Assembly: GCF_017498545.1 (NCBI RefSeq)
Contig: NZ_CP071793.1
Span: 2,914,001-2,978,000 of the forward strand
DNA length: 64,000 nt
Direction: 5' to 3'
Origin: Sulfidibacter corallicola
GTDB lineage: Bacteria; Acidobacteriota; Holophagae; Acanthopleuribacterales; Acanthopleuribacteraceae
Shown one piece after another: positions 47,797 through 57,201 of this stretch. The notes under the pieces are model-generated. The model was not told the origin of the DNA. It saw nothing but the letters and a program-made list of their open reading frames with translations, and searched no databases. The position numbers and the translations under genes are program-made. Positions within the stretch are counted from its first letter, which is position 1. The number at the start of each line of letters is the position of its first letter.

Positions 47797-50700
47797 GTGA
47801 CCAAGCTCTTCTTGAACGACGACGACCGTATCGCGATCATCAATCGCGGCGAGGCCGCCATCCGCTTTTTGAACGCGGTGGAGGACTTCAACCGCGAACG
47901 CGGCACCTCGCTCTCCACGGCCGCCTTGTACACCAGTCCCGACAAACACGCGCGCTTCGTTCAACGCGCCGACGTCGCCTACCATCTGGGCGACGCGCTG
48001 GAACCGGATTTCGGCCAGTACGACGATCGGGGCATGCCGCTGAAACGCAGTCCCTACCTTCAATACAAACGCCTGGAGGAAGCGCTGCGCGCCACCGAGG
48101 CCCGCGCCGTCTGGGTGGGTTGGGGCTTCGTGGCCGAACACGCGGCCTTCGCCGACCTCTGTGCGGAATGGGGTGTGGTCTTCATCGGGCCCACCGGCGA
48201 AGCGATGCGCAAGCTGGGCGACAAAATCGGTTCCAAACACCTGGCGGAATCGGCCGGTGTCTCGGTCTCCCCCTGGAGCAAGGGGCCCGTACCGGATGTG
48301 GCGGCGGCCCGCCGTCACGCCGAGGCGATCGGCTACCCCCTGGTCATCAAGGCCACGGCCGGCGGCGGCGGGCGCGGGATCCGCCGCGTCACCCAAGAGA
48401 GCGAGCTGGAGGAGGCGTTCCACACCGCCACCTCGGAAGCGGCCAAGGCCTTTGGCGACGGTACGGTCTTCATGGAGAAGATGGTCGTCAACGCCCGGCA
48501 CCTGGAAGTCCAAATCGTGGCCGACACGCATGACAACATCTGGGCGGCGGGGGTCCGCGATTGCTCGGTCCAGCGCCGCAACCAAAAGGTCATCGAAGAA
48601 GGACCCGCCGTGATCCTGAGCCCGGCCCGGGCCGAAGATTTGAAGGACGCGGCCCGCAATATCGCCCGCGTTTCCGGCTACCACAACGCGGGCACCGCCG
48701 AATTCCTCTTCGACGAGCAGGACGAACATCTCTATTTCATGGAGATGAACACGCGCCTGCAGGTAGAGCACCCCGTCACCGAATTGAACACGGGCCTGGA
48801 TCTGGTCAAACTGCAGCTCCACGTGGCGATGGGCCTGACGCTGGACGGCGAGCCGCCACCGACGCGCGGTCACGCCATCGAAGTGCGCCTCAACGCGGAA
48901 GATCCCTACAATCAATTCGCCCCTTCGCCCGGACGCATCGAGCTTTTCAACCCGCCCGGAGGCGCCGGGGTCCGCGTCGACAGCGGGGTGGAGACCTACA
49001 GCGACATTCCCGCCTCGTTCGACTCGATGGTCGCCAAGATCCTGACGACCGGCAACACCCGAGCGGAGGCGATCGCCCGGATGCGGCGCGCCCTGGCCGA
49101 CACGACCATCGTGATCCACAACGGCACCACCAACAAGTCCTTCCTGCTGGAACTGCTGCAACACCCCGACTTTCTGCAGAACCGCATCCACACCGGTTGG
49201 CTGGACGCGCTGAACGCGGCCGGCGGCATTCGCTCGGGCGCCAACCGCGAGGCGGCCCTGATCGCGGCCGGTATCGAAATCTACTCGCGCACGCTGCACC
49301 AACAACGCCAGGAGTTCTTCCAGACGGTATCGCGCGGCCGACCGCAGCGCCTGCCCGTGGCCTCCACCGCCGAAGTCGAAATGAAATTGGACGGACAGAG
49401 TTACAAGTTCGAGATCCGGCTGGTGGAACCCAAGTACTATCAGATCGTTCACGAAGACCGGCACTTCGATGTCAAGATGGTCTGGGATTCGCCCCAAAAG
49501 GCCCGACTCTACTACAACCAAACCAAGTACGATTGCGTGGTGGTCCCCAAGCAGGAGGACTTTCTCGTCGAAATCGACGGCGCCACCCATTTCGTGGCCC
49601 AGGATTCGGGCGGCCTGGTGAAGAGCAACTCGCCGGCACTGGTCCTCAAACTCAACGTGGAAGTGGGTCAGGAAATCTTCGCCGGTGATGCGCTGCTCAG
49701 CCTCGAAGCGATGAAAATGGAAATGGTGATGCAATCGCCCGCCAGCGGGGTGGTCAAGGAAATTTTCGTCAAGGCCAACGACCAGGTGAGCGCCGGCGAT
49801 CCGTTGATCAGTATCGAAGCCTCGACCAACGGCGATGCGACCGCGGACGTGGGCGAACGGGCCACCTTCGCCTACGACAGCAAGCCCGAGAAGGAAAAGG
49901 ACGACCACGAACGGGTCCTGCGCGGCTGCGTGGGTTTCATGAAGGGATTCGACGTGGACGGCAGCTCGTTCGAGGACATGTTGGCGCGTTTGGACAACAC
50001 CATCCGAACGCTCGCCACGACGCTCGATGGCCCGGATATGCTCAACACGTTCCTGGAGAAACTGTACCGTCTCTACCTGGACATCGAGTTCCTGTTCCTC
50101 AAGGAAGTGGCCGTCTCCGAAACCGACGTCAGTTCACCCGAACAAAATTTCTTCATCTATCTCCAGTTGCTGCGCACCGGCCAGGAGCACCCCGCCGAGG
50201 ATTTCGTCGATCGCCTCAACCTCGCCTTCCGGCACTACGGCCTGGACGTGGAGAGCGGGGTCGACAACCTGGAAGAGATCATCATTCGGCTGTTTTACTC
50301 GCACAACAACCTGGAACTGAAGCAGCGGTTGTTGCGCCACGTCCACGGCACCTTCGGCGAAACCGGCGCCTTCACCGAAAGCAAACGCCTGCGGCGCTCG
50401 GTGGACAAGGTGTTCCACGAATCGCGCAGGGCCTTCAAAAAGCTCCACAACATCATCGTGGACTTCCTCTATTCGGTGTTCGAGCAGGCCTCGTTCTCCT
50501 CGGCGCTGGAAACCTCACTCACGCAAATCGAAAAAATGCTTTCCACCATGGAAGCGACCGCGGACGAATCCACGCGCCGCGAATTGATGCGCCAAATCGT
50601 GTACTCGCCGCACCCGCTGATCAAGCTCTTCGTCAACAAGTTCGCCGACGCCACCGATCTGCAGCGGGCCACCTACAGCGAGATCCTGCTGCAGCGCCTG

Positions 50701-53367
50701 CACCTGGACATGCAGCTCAAGGAAATCCGGTCGCGCATCGAGGACGGTATCGCGATCACCAGCAGCAGCTACACGGTCGACCGCATTCAGGTCCTGTCGA
50801 TCACCGTCGCCGATTTCTTCGAACGCCTCGATACGGTGCTGACATCGATGGCCGATCTGGTGCGCCAGCAGCGCGAATACCAGGAAGTGGTGATCGACCT
50901 CTACCTGCACGCCAGGGAAACGCAGAGCACCGACCAGTACGCCGAACGTTTGAATGCGGCCATTCAGCAGTTCCCCAAGTACGCGCAAATGTCGCGCATC
51001 CGCGTCATGATCGGCGACACCATTTCGATCCCACACTGCTTCCTGTTCATCCACGACAAGACCGGGTACATCGAGCGCCGCCAGTACCGCGGCATCACCG
51101 AAACCATGGGCCAACGGTTCTACATCGAACGGCTCCAGGGCTTCAAGACCGAGCGCTTGCCGACCGAAGAACAGATCTACCTGTTTCACTGTGTGGCCCA
51201 CCAAAACGCCGACGATCAACGGTTGATCGCCTTCACCGAGGTTCGCGAACCGCCGCCTTCGATCAAGGGCACGCCCTTCGTGTATCCCGCGCTCCACCGC
51301 GAGTTCCTGCGCGTCCTGCGCGCCATGCGGCAGCGGCAACACCAGTTCGGCAGCTCGCGCAGCGGCAGTTTCTACTGGAACCAAATCATCATCTACATCC
51401 GGCCGCTTCTGGACGTCACGCGCGAGGACCTGCTGGCCTATCTGCGCTTCATCATCACCGGTTACGAACACGTCCACCTGGAAAAAATCCGGATCTATTG
51501 CCTGCTGGACCAACCCCACGGCGATGTGGCCAACTTCCAGATCGAGGTCAATTTCCCGGCCGACGTGGGCATCGAGCTCAAGTACTCGGCACCCTCCACC
51601 CCACCGATCCAGCCGCTGTCGAAGCGCGACCTGAGCCATGCCCTCTCCCGCCGCCGCGGCCTCAACTACCCCTACGAGGTGTTGGACCTGCTGACCAACG
51701 GCTACTTCCACAAGGGCGAATTCGAGGAATTCGACATGGAGCGGGACGGCGACGACTGGCGGCCGATCTCGGTCAAGGGCCGCCCGGCGGGACAGAACCC
51801 GATCGGCGTGGTCTTCGGCATCATCACCAACTTCACGCCCAGCCACCCCTCGGGCATGGAACGCGTCATCGTGTTGGGCGATGGCAATTTCGGGTTGGGC
51901 TGCCTGTCGGAGCCGGAATGCCGTTCTTTCCGCGCCGCGTTGACCCTGGCCCGTGAGCGGCGCATTCCACTGGAGTGGTTCTCGATCTCCAGCGGCGCCA
52001 AAATATCGATGGACAACGGCACCGAGAACCTGGATTGGACAGCCCGGGTCCTGCGCGACCTGATCCAATTCACCCAGGAGGGCGGCGAGATCAACCTGAT
52101 CGTCGACGGCATCAACGTCGGCGCGCAATCCTACTGGAACGCGGAAGCCACCATGTTGATGCACACCCGGGGCTGCCTGATCATGACGCCGCGGGGCACC
52201 ATGCTGTTGACCGGCAAGGGGGCGCTCGACTACGCGGGCAGCGTGTCGGCCGAAGACAACATCGGCATCGGCGGCATGCAACGCATCATGGGCCCCAACG
52301 GCCAAGCCCAGTATCCCGCCAAGAACCTGTTGGATGCCTGCAACACCCTGTTCCGCTACTACGCGCTCACCTACGTGTCGCCGGAGGATCACTATCCGCG
52401 CAACTACAGCGTCACCGATCCCGAGGATCGCGACATCACCTTGGAATCCTACGCCTTCAACCTGACCCCGGATTTCAAGCGCATCGGCGACATCTTCGGC
52501 GATGCCACCAATCCCGGCAAGAAGAAGCCGTTCGACATGCGTCAGGTCATGCGGGCCGTCGCCGACAAGGACCAGAAACCGCTGGAACGCTGGCCGCTGA
52601 TGGCGGAAGCCGACAACACCATTGTGTGGGACACGACCCTGGGTGGTTTTTGCGTCTCGATGATCGGCATCCAATCCTTCCCCATCAAACGCCGCGACGG
52701 GGTACCCAACGACGGGCCCGACACCTGGACCGGCGGCACCCTGTTCCCGCTTTCCAGTAAAAAGCTGGCGCGGGCCATCAACGTGGCCAGCGGGAAACGG
52801 CCGATCGTGCTCCTCGCCAACCTCAGCGGTTTCGACGGCTCGCCCGAGTCCCTGCGCCGCCTGCAATTGGAGTACGGCGCCGAAATCGGCCGCGCGGTGG
52901 TCAATTTCAAGGGGCTGATCCTGTTCTGCGTCCTGTCGCGCTACCACGGCGGCGCCTACGTGGTCTTTTCCAATGTGCTCAATCCGGGCCTCAAGGCCCT
53001 GGCCCTGGAAGGCACCTACGCCTCCGTGATCGGGGGCGCACCGGCCGCGGCCATCGTGTTCCCGCGCGAGGTACGCAAGCGGACCATGAAGGACGGGCGG
53101 ATCGACGCCCTGCAAAAGGAATTGGAAGTGGCCGCGGCCAACGAGCGCGACGGCCTGCGAGCCCGATTCCAAGAGGTCTTCAACGAAGTCTACAGCGAGA
53201 AACAGGCGGAATTGGCCGCCGAATTCGAGGGTGTCCACACGGTGCAGCGCGCCAAGGACGTGGGTTCCCTGGACGACATCCTTCAGGCCCCCAAACTGAG
53301 ACCCTACCTGATCGGTGCCCTTCGCGAGGAACACCAATCGGGTTATTGGCTGAACCGCGAGCAGTGA
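47797..53367 (+). CDS. Single-chain acetyl-CoA carboxylase (BC-BCCP-CT)
   Basis: The 1856-residue enzyme starts at GTG with AGGGGG 6 bp upstream. Biotin carboxylase occupies about 1-480 (KATAGGGGRGIRR ATP-grasp loop, DCSVQRRNQKVIEEGPA, MEMNTRLQVEHPVTE). The biotinyl domain has the biotinylated Lys near 638 in SLEAMKMEM. A long central region follows, then carboxyltransferase (about 1250-1830) with VIVLGDGNFGLGCLSEPE, SGAKISMDNG, GKGALDYAGSVSAEDN and SGFDGSPESLRR. Most bacteria use separate AccA-D subunits; a fused BC-BCCP-CT order is the eukaryotic plan, known in some bacteria. It makes malonyl-CoA. FabD lies downstream on the same strand but 934 bp away, so they are not clearly one operon. 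Propionyl-CoA use cannot be excluded. Confidence 0.92.
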   Translation: MTKLFLNDDDRIAIINRGEAAIRFLNAVEDFNRERGTSLSTAALYTSPDKHARFVQRADVAYHLGDALEPDFGQYDDRGMPLKRSPYLQYKRLEEALRATEARAVWVGWGFVAEHAAFADLCAEWGVVFIGPTGEAMRKLGDKIGSKHLAESAGVSVSPWSKGPVPDVAAARRHAEAIGYPLVIKATAGGGGRGIRRVTQESELEEAFHTATSEAAKAFGDGTVFMEKMVVNARHLEVQIVADTHDNIWAAGVRDCSVQRRNQKVIEEGPAVILSPARAEDLKDAARNIARVSGYHNAGTAEFLFDEQDEHLYFMEMNTRLQVEHPVTELNTGLDLVKLQLHVAMGLTLDGEPPPTRGHAIEVRLNAEDPYNQFAPSPGRIELFNPPGGAGVRVDSGVETYSDIPASFDSMVAKILTTGNTRAEAIARMRRALADTTIVIHNGTTNKSFLLELLQHPDFLQNRIHTGWLDALNAAGGIRSGANREAALIAAGIEIYSRTLHQQRQEFFQTVSRGRPQRLPVASTAEVEMKLDGQSYKFEIRLVEPKYYQIVHEDRHFDVKMVWDSPQKARLYYNQTKYDCVVVPKQEDFLVEIDGATHFVAQDSGGLVKSNSPALVLKLNVEVGQEIFAGDALLSLEAMKMEMVMQSPASGVVKEIFVKANDQVSAGDPLISIEASTNGDATADVGERATFAYDSKPEKEKDDHERVLRGCVGFMKGFDVDGSSFEDMLARLDNTIRTLATTLDGPDMLNTFLEKLYRLYLDIEFLFLKEVAVSETDVSSPEQNFFIYLQLLRTGQEHPAEDFVDRLNLAFRHYGLDVESGVDNLEEIIIRLFYSHNNLELKQRLLRHVHGTFGETGAFTESKRLRRSVDKVFHESRRAFKKLHNIIVDFLYSVFEQASFSSALETSLTQIEKMLSTMEATADESTRRELMRQIVYSPHPLIKLFVNKFADATDLQRATYSEILLQRLHLDMQLKEIRSRIEDGIAITSSSYTVDRIQVLSITVADFFERLDTVLTSMADLVRQQREYQEVVIDLYLHARETQSTDQYAERLNAAIQQFPKYAQMSRIRVMIGDTISIPHCFLFIHDKTGYIERRQYRGITETMGQRFYIERLQGFKTERLPTEEQIYLFHCVAHQNADDQRLIAFTEVREPPPSIKGTPFVYPALHREFLRVLRAMRQRQHQFGSSRSGSFYWNQIIIYIRPLLDVTREDLLAYLRFIITGYEHVHLEKIRIYCLLDQPHGDVANFQIEVNFPADVGIELKYSAPSTPPIQPLSKRDLSHALSRRRGLNYPYEVLDLLTNGYFHKGEFEEFDMERDGDDWRPISVKGRPAGQNPIGVVFGIITNFTPSHPSGMERVIVLGDGNFGLGCLSEPECRSFRAALTLARERRIPLEWFSISSGAKISMDNGTENLDWTARVLRDLIQFTQEGGEINLIVDGINVGAQSYWNAEATMLMHTRGCLIMTPRGTMLLTGKGALDYAGSVSAEDNIGIGGMQRIMGPNGQAQYPAKNLLDACNTLFRYYALTYVSPEDHYPRNYSVTDPEDRDITLESYAFNLTPDFKRIGDIFGDATNPGKKKPFDMRQVMRAVADKDQKPLERWPLMAEADNTIVWDTTLGGFCVSMIGIQSFPIKRRDGVPNDGPDTWTGGTLFPLSSKKLARAINVASGKRPIVLLANLSGFDGSPESLRRLQLEYGAEIGRAVVNFKGLILFCVLSRYHGGAYVVFSNVLNPGLKALALEGTYASVIGGAPAAAIVFPREVRKRTMKDGRIDALQKELEVAAANERDGLRARFQEVFNEVYSEKQAELAAEFEGVHTVQRAKDVGSLDDILQAPKLRPYLIGALREEHQSGYWLNREQ

Positions 53368-53436
53368 ACGATGGCGGCGCGACGGTTCGCCGCCATCCTG
53401 AATCAAATCCGGATGAACGAGTCGGCTCGCCGTGGT

Positions 53437-53700
53437 TCAAGCGTGCTCCAACAGGTCGAAGCAGGTGCCGGCGATGGCGACGGCGGTCGCTTCCCGGATC
53501 AGCGGATCGGTCGAATGGAAGGTGCAGATCAACCGGCCCTGAAACGTGAAACCGAGCGGGACCGTGCCGCGCTGGCCCGAGATTTGTCTGGAATGGATGA
53601 ACCGTTCCGTCAACCGAATCGGGCCGCAATAGGCACTGCAAGACGGCACTTCGCCAGGAAATACCGTGATGGATGGGAAAGGGCGATTGATTTCCCGCAT
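53437..53700 (-). CDS. Small hypothetical protein, 87 residues
   Basis: A short minus-strand frame starts at ATG 53700 with AGGTGG about 7 bp upstream. Its translation has mixed beta-type segments (SITVFPGEVPSC, LGFTFQGRLICTF, EATAVAIAGTCFDLLEHA) and looks protein-like. I do not recognise a family. It is convergent with the ACC gene and divergent from fabD. It may be a real small gene or a chance frame in GC-rich DNA. Confidence 0.4.
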   Translation of the reverse strand: MREINRPFPSITVFPGEVPSCSAYCGPIRLTERFIHSRQISGQRGTVPLGFTFQGRLICTFHSTDPLIREATAVAIAGTCFDLLEHA

Positions 53701-54301
53701 AGCCAACCACCTATTTTTTAAGAACCGACAAAATATGCCAAAAACCTATAATAACGAAAATTCAGTTATAAACGCATACAAAGCCATTTTCGCTGGCCGG
53801 ATAATCATGCGAGCCCTCGAGACACGAGGTTTTGGGTATCGCAACGCGATCGCCCACCCCAGCTAAGCCACTGAAATGAAAAGTGCTACTTTGGAACCCA
53901 TACCCGGGCTCCAAAGTGCGCGGAGCCCTTTTCAGGAAAAAATCTCAGCCAGGGCCCTCTCTGGTTTTGACCCCGTGTGAGGCTGCTGTTATGATGTGCC
54001 GTTTGTGAGGTATGTCATCGTGCCGCAGCCCTTTCCGTGAGCTTCGATTCATTTTTTTCTTTTTGCGCTGATGGGGAACGTGCACCTGACACCCACACGG
54101 GTCGAGCAAGTTTCGACCCAGTCCCTCGATCGATCGGAACACCCATATCGGACACGCCCGACTTTGTTCATCGCCTCCGTGCTTCCCATTCATTTGCGTG
54201 CCGGTCCTGTTTCCAATCGAGCCCGGTGTTCCCATAACGCGCGCTCCCGTGGCGGAGCCGCATCGACCCGAGGGATGCGACACTTAAGGAGTGATGAAAC
54301 C
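53701..54301. other. 601-bp leader/intergenic region upstream of fabD, with hairpin
   Basis: No gene is supported here. ACTTTGGA at 53888-53895 and TCCAAAGT at 53910-53917 form a perfect 8-bp stem around a 14-base loop. The region near 53740-53800 is AT-rich, which could hold a promoter. The long gap may be a 5' leader of fabD; no known riboswitch motif is recognised. Confidence 0.45.
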
Positions 54302-55261
54302 ATGAACGCTGATTCCATGTTCCTGTTCCCTGGCCAGGGTTCCCAAGTCGTAGGGATGGCCCGCGACCTTCACGACCGGTTCGCTTCCGTACGCGATCTT
54401 TTCACCTGTGCGAGCGACATTGCCGGCTTCGACGTCGCCGCCACCTGTTTCGAAGGCCCCATGGAAACCCTGACCGAGACTCGGAACCTGCAGCCCGCGT
54501 TGACCGCCGTCGTCCTCGCCTGCTATCGCGCCGCGGTCGAAACGCGTGCCGCCGAGCCCGCCTTCGTCGCCGGCCACAGCCTGGGTGAATACGCCGCCCT
54601 GGCGGCCGCGGGTGTGCTCACCGTGGAAGATTGCTTGAAACTGACGACCGCACGCGGCCGCCTCATGCAGGCCCAGGCCGAAGCCAATCCCGGCGCCATG
54701 GGCGCGGTCTTGAAGCTGGCCCCCGAGATCGTCGCCCAAATCGTCGAGGAGCTGGCCGAGGAGCACCTGATCTGCCTCGCCAATTTCAACACGCCCGAGC
54801 AGTTGGTGGTTTCCGGAAGCGAAGCGGCCATCGAGGCCTTGACCGAAAAAGTGAGCGAGGTTCGGGGTCGGGTTCGCAAATTGAAGGTTTCCGGCGCCTG
54901 GCACTCGCCCCTGATGAAAGGTGCCGAAACGCCGTTCAACGACGTCATCGACACGGTGACCTTCGCCGACGCCCGGATCCCGGTCCTGATGAACGTCACC
55001 GGTACACCGGAGCAGGACGGTTCGGCCATCAAGGAGAACATGAAACGGCAGATGTGCAGTGGCGTGCGCTGGTGCCCCGCGCTCCAATACGCGTGGGACG
55101 AGGGCGTGCGCCGTTTCGTGGAGTTCGGGCCCAAAGGTGTTTTGGCCAAGATGATGAAGGCGATCGCCGCCGATCCGGGCCAAATGGAGACCCTGGTGGT
55201 CGACAACCCCGAGAAGCTGGAAAACTGGAGCGCATGGGAACTGACCACCCCAGCCGTTTGA
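54302..55261 (+). CDS. fabD: Malonyl-CoA:ACP transacylase
   Basis: The 319-residue protein starts MFLFPGQGSQVVGMA after six residues, has the nucleophile FVAGHSLGEYAAL near residue 92, ARGRLMQ, and the histidine in SGAWHSPLM. These are FabD hallmarks. It transfers malonyl from CoA to ACP for fatty acid or polyketide extension. AAGGAG lies 10 bp before the ATG; longer in-frame starts to 54071 are not supported. It is a stand-alone AT, whereas both megasynthases in this window carry their own AT, so it more likely serves general fatty acid synthesis. Confidence 0.93.
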   Translation: MNADSMFLFPGQGSQVVGMARDLHDRFASVRDLFTCASDIAGFDVAATCFEGPMETLTETRNLQPALTAVVLACYRAAVETRAAEPAFVAGHSLGEYAALAAAGVLTVEDCLKLTTARGRLMQAQAEANPGAMGAVLKLAPEIVAQIVEELAEEHLICLANFNTPEQLVVSGSEAAIEALTEKVSEVRGRVRKLKVSGAWHSPLMKGAETPFNDVIDTVTFADARIPVLMNVTGTPEQDGSAIKENMKRQMCSGVRWCPALQYAWDEGVRRFVEFGPKGVLAKMMKAIAADPGQMETLVVDNPEKLENWSAWELTTPAV

Positions 55262-55271
55262 GTCATTTCGG

Positions 55272-55328
55272 GCCGTTCAGCGCAAACGCGAACGGCTCGA
55301 ATCGCCTCGGGAAAAAGCATTTTTTCCT
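55272..55328 (+). terminator. Hairpins downstream of fabD
   Basis: GCCGTTC at 55272-55278 pairs with GAACGGC at 55290-55296. Then GGAAAAA-GCA-TTTTTTCC at about 55309-55327 forms a second, A/T stem with a T-run. Together these look like a termination region after fabD. The rest of the gap up to 55594 (333 bp in total) has no gene I can support. Confidence 0.55.
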
Positions 55329-55594
55329 GGGAGGAACCCTAAGTCGGGCCGCTTCTGTGACGAGGCTTCGCGGGGACCTTCCCCGGCTCGAAGGACAGTC
55401 TCATGGCATGCGCGGCCTTCGACACGGTTCTTTTAGGCCTTGTTGGTTGTTTTGATCAACCCGATGACGGGAATCAGGCCGTGCCAGGTCGCACCATCGG
55501 GTTGATCGGTCACGATGATTTCACGTTGGTCGACGATTTCGGCGGCGAAATCAGGTTCCGGAAGGCTCCCACCGATGGGCCATCCCCTCCAGAA

Positions 55595-56242
55595 CTACAG
55601 CCACGCCCGTAACTCGGTGACAACGTCGAAGCAGGCACGCGGGGCGTGATCCATCAACGCCTCACGACCGTGGGCGCCGCTCGTCACGCCCACCGCATCC
55701 ATGCCCGCCCGGGCCGCCATCTCCAGGTCCAGCGCGCTGTCGCCGATCATCAGGCAACGCGCGGCATCGGCGCCGCTCTCCGCGACCAGCGCGTGCAACA
55801 TGGCCGGCTCCGGTTTCGGCAGGCTCTCCCCCGCACAGCGAGTGTGTGAAAAGAATCGATCCAATTGGTAATGGCCCGTCTCGCGTTCCATGCCCTCGCG
55901 CGATTTGCCCGTGGCCACCATGATGCGAAACCCCGCCGCGTTCAAAGCGCCCAACATCTCGGGCACGCCCGGAAACAAAGGGGACAGGGCCAGCTCCGGT
56001 CCCAGCCAAATCTCGCGGTAGGTGGCGGTCATTGCGTCTACGTCCGCATCCGGACCGGCGAGCTGTCGCAATGCGTCTTGCAGGGGAATGCCGATCAACA
56101 CCCGAGCGGCCTCGGCCGAAACCGGCGCCACGCCGGAGGCCTGGAAGGTCCGCTCGAAACAAGCCAGGATCCGGGGAATCGAATTGATCAGGGTACCGTC
56201 CCAATCGAAAATGAGCGTGTCGTAACGAGATGTGGAGGACAT
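55595..56242 (-). CDS. HAD-superfamily phosphatase
   Basis: The 215-residue protein begins at ATG 56242 with AGAGG 5 bp upstream. It has motif I TLIFDWDGTLINS, motif II-like MVATGKSREG, the Lys in LPKPEPAM and motif IV CLMIGDSALDLEMA. The insert between motif I and II has the cap helices of phosphoglycolate phosphatases. It hydrolyses a small phosphate ester; 2-phosphoglycolate or a sugar phosphate is possible. It is the last gene of a minus-strand cluster after the nitrilase and transaminase. Confidence 0.9.
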   Translation of the reverse strand: MSSTSRYDTLIFDWDGTLINSIPRILACFERTFQASGVAPVSAEAARVLIGIPLQDALRQLAGPDADVDAMTATYREIWLGPELALSPLFPGVPEMLGALNAAGFRIMVATGKSREGMERETGHYQLDRFFSHTRCAGESLPKPEPAMLHALVAESGADAARCLMIGDSALDLEMAARAGMDAVGVTSGAHGREALMDHAPRACFDVVTELRAWL

Positions 56243-56321
56243 GAAAACCTCTTCTTCACTTGAAACCAGGATAAAGGCGCCAGGCTGCGGGTCGATCGGC
56301 GGAAGGTCGCCGCGACCGGCC

Positions 56322-57086
56322 TCACATGTCGGCCAGGAACGGCCACTTTTCGCGGGTGCGCGCCACCTCGCCGGGGTCGATGTCGACCGCGAACAAACCC
56401 TGGCCCCCACCACAATCGAGCAGCACGTCACCGTTCGGCGCCACGACCATCGAGGAACCCACGTATTCGCGGCCCGCGCCGTCGCTGCCGATGCGGTTCA
56501 CGCCAACCACGTAGCACAGGTTCTCGATCGCACGCGCGACCAACAGGCTGCGCCAGTGATGAACCCGCGCGGACGGCCAGTTGGCCACGTAGGTGACCAT
56601 GGTCGTCTCCGGCATCATCGGGCGCACCAGCTCGGGGAACCGCAGATCGTAGCACACGTAGGGACTGATCTGCAGGCCCGCCACTTCCCAACGCATGGCC
56701 TCGGAACCGGGCCGATACTTGAGGTGTTCGCCGGCGTAATTGAAGGTTTTCAGCTTGGCGTAATGACGGCTGTCGTCGGGCGTGACCAGGTAACAACGGT
56801 TCTCCTGGCCGCCTTCGACCTTGTGAGGTAACCCGCCCATGACCGCGCAGTCCAACTCGCGAGCGAGCTCTTGCATCGTTTGAAAGCCGATGTCGAACGA
56901 TTTGTGGGCCTCGTGGTTCATGGTGAACCCGCACGACCAGAGCTCGGGCAACAGCAGCAGATCGAACGACGCGTCGGCCGCATCCATGGTCCGTATCGCT
57001 TGCCGTACCAGGTCGCGCACCCGTGCGGCGTTGCCCGCGGCGTTCTCCCAGAGAATATCGAATTGAATCAATCCCAATCGAGCCAC
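56322..57086 (-). CDS. Nitrilase-superfamily omega-amidase
   Basis: The 254-residue protein starts at GTG 57086, with AGGAGG 6 bp upstream; the ATG at 57107 would place the SD inside the frame. The catalytic triad is visible: Glu in LLLPELWSCGF, Lys in YAKLKTFNYAG and Cys in PYVCYDLRFPEL. These are nitrilase/Nit2 (omega-amidase) signatures. Nit2 enzymes hydrolyse alpha-ketoglutaramate or alpha-ketosuccinamate, products of glutamine or asparagine transamination. The adjoining transaminase fits this glutaminase-II type pathway. The assignment of exact substrate is by context. Confidence 0.9.
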   Translation of the reverse strand: MARLGLIQFDILWENAAGNAARVRDLVRQAIRTMDAADASFDLLLLPELWSCGFTMNHEAHKSFDIGFQTMQELARELDCAVMGGLPHKVEGGQENRCYLVTPDDSRHYAKLKTFNYAGEHLKYRPGSEAMRWEVAGLQISPYVCYDLRFPELVRPMMPETTMVTYVANWPSARVHHWRSLLVARAIENLCYVVGVNRIGSDGAGREYVGSSMVVAPNGDVLLDCGGGQGLFAVDIDPGEVARTREKWPFLADM

Positions 57087-57201
57087 AATCAGCCTCCTTC
57101 CGGCCATCGCGCGGTGCCGGGCGACAAGCGTCCAGGCACGCGTCGGGATCGCCCAGCCGGGTATTTCCTAGGCCGGAGATCCAACATATGATTCATCTGG
57201 T

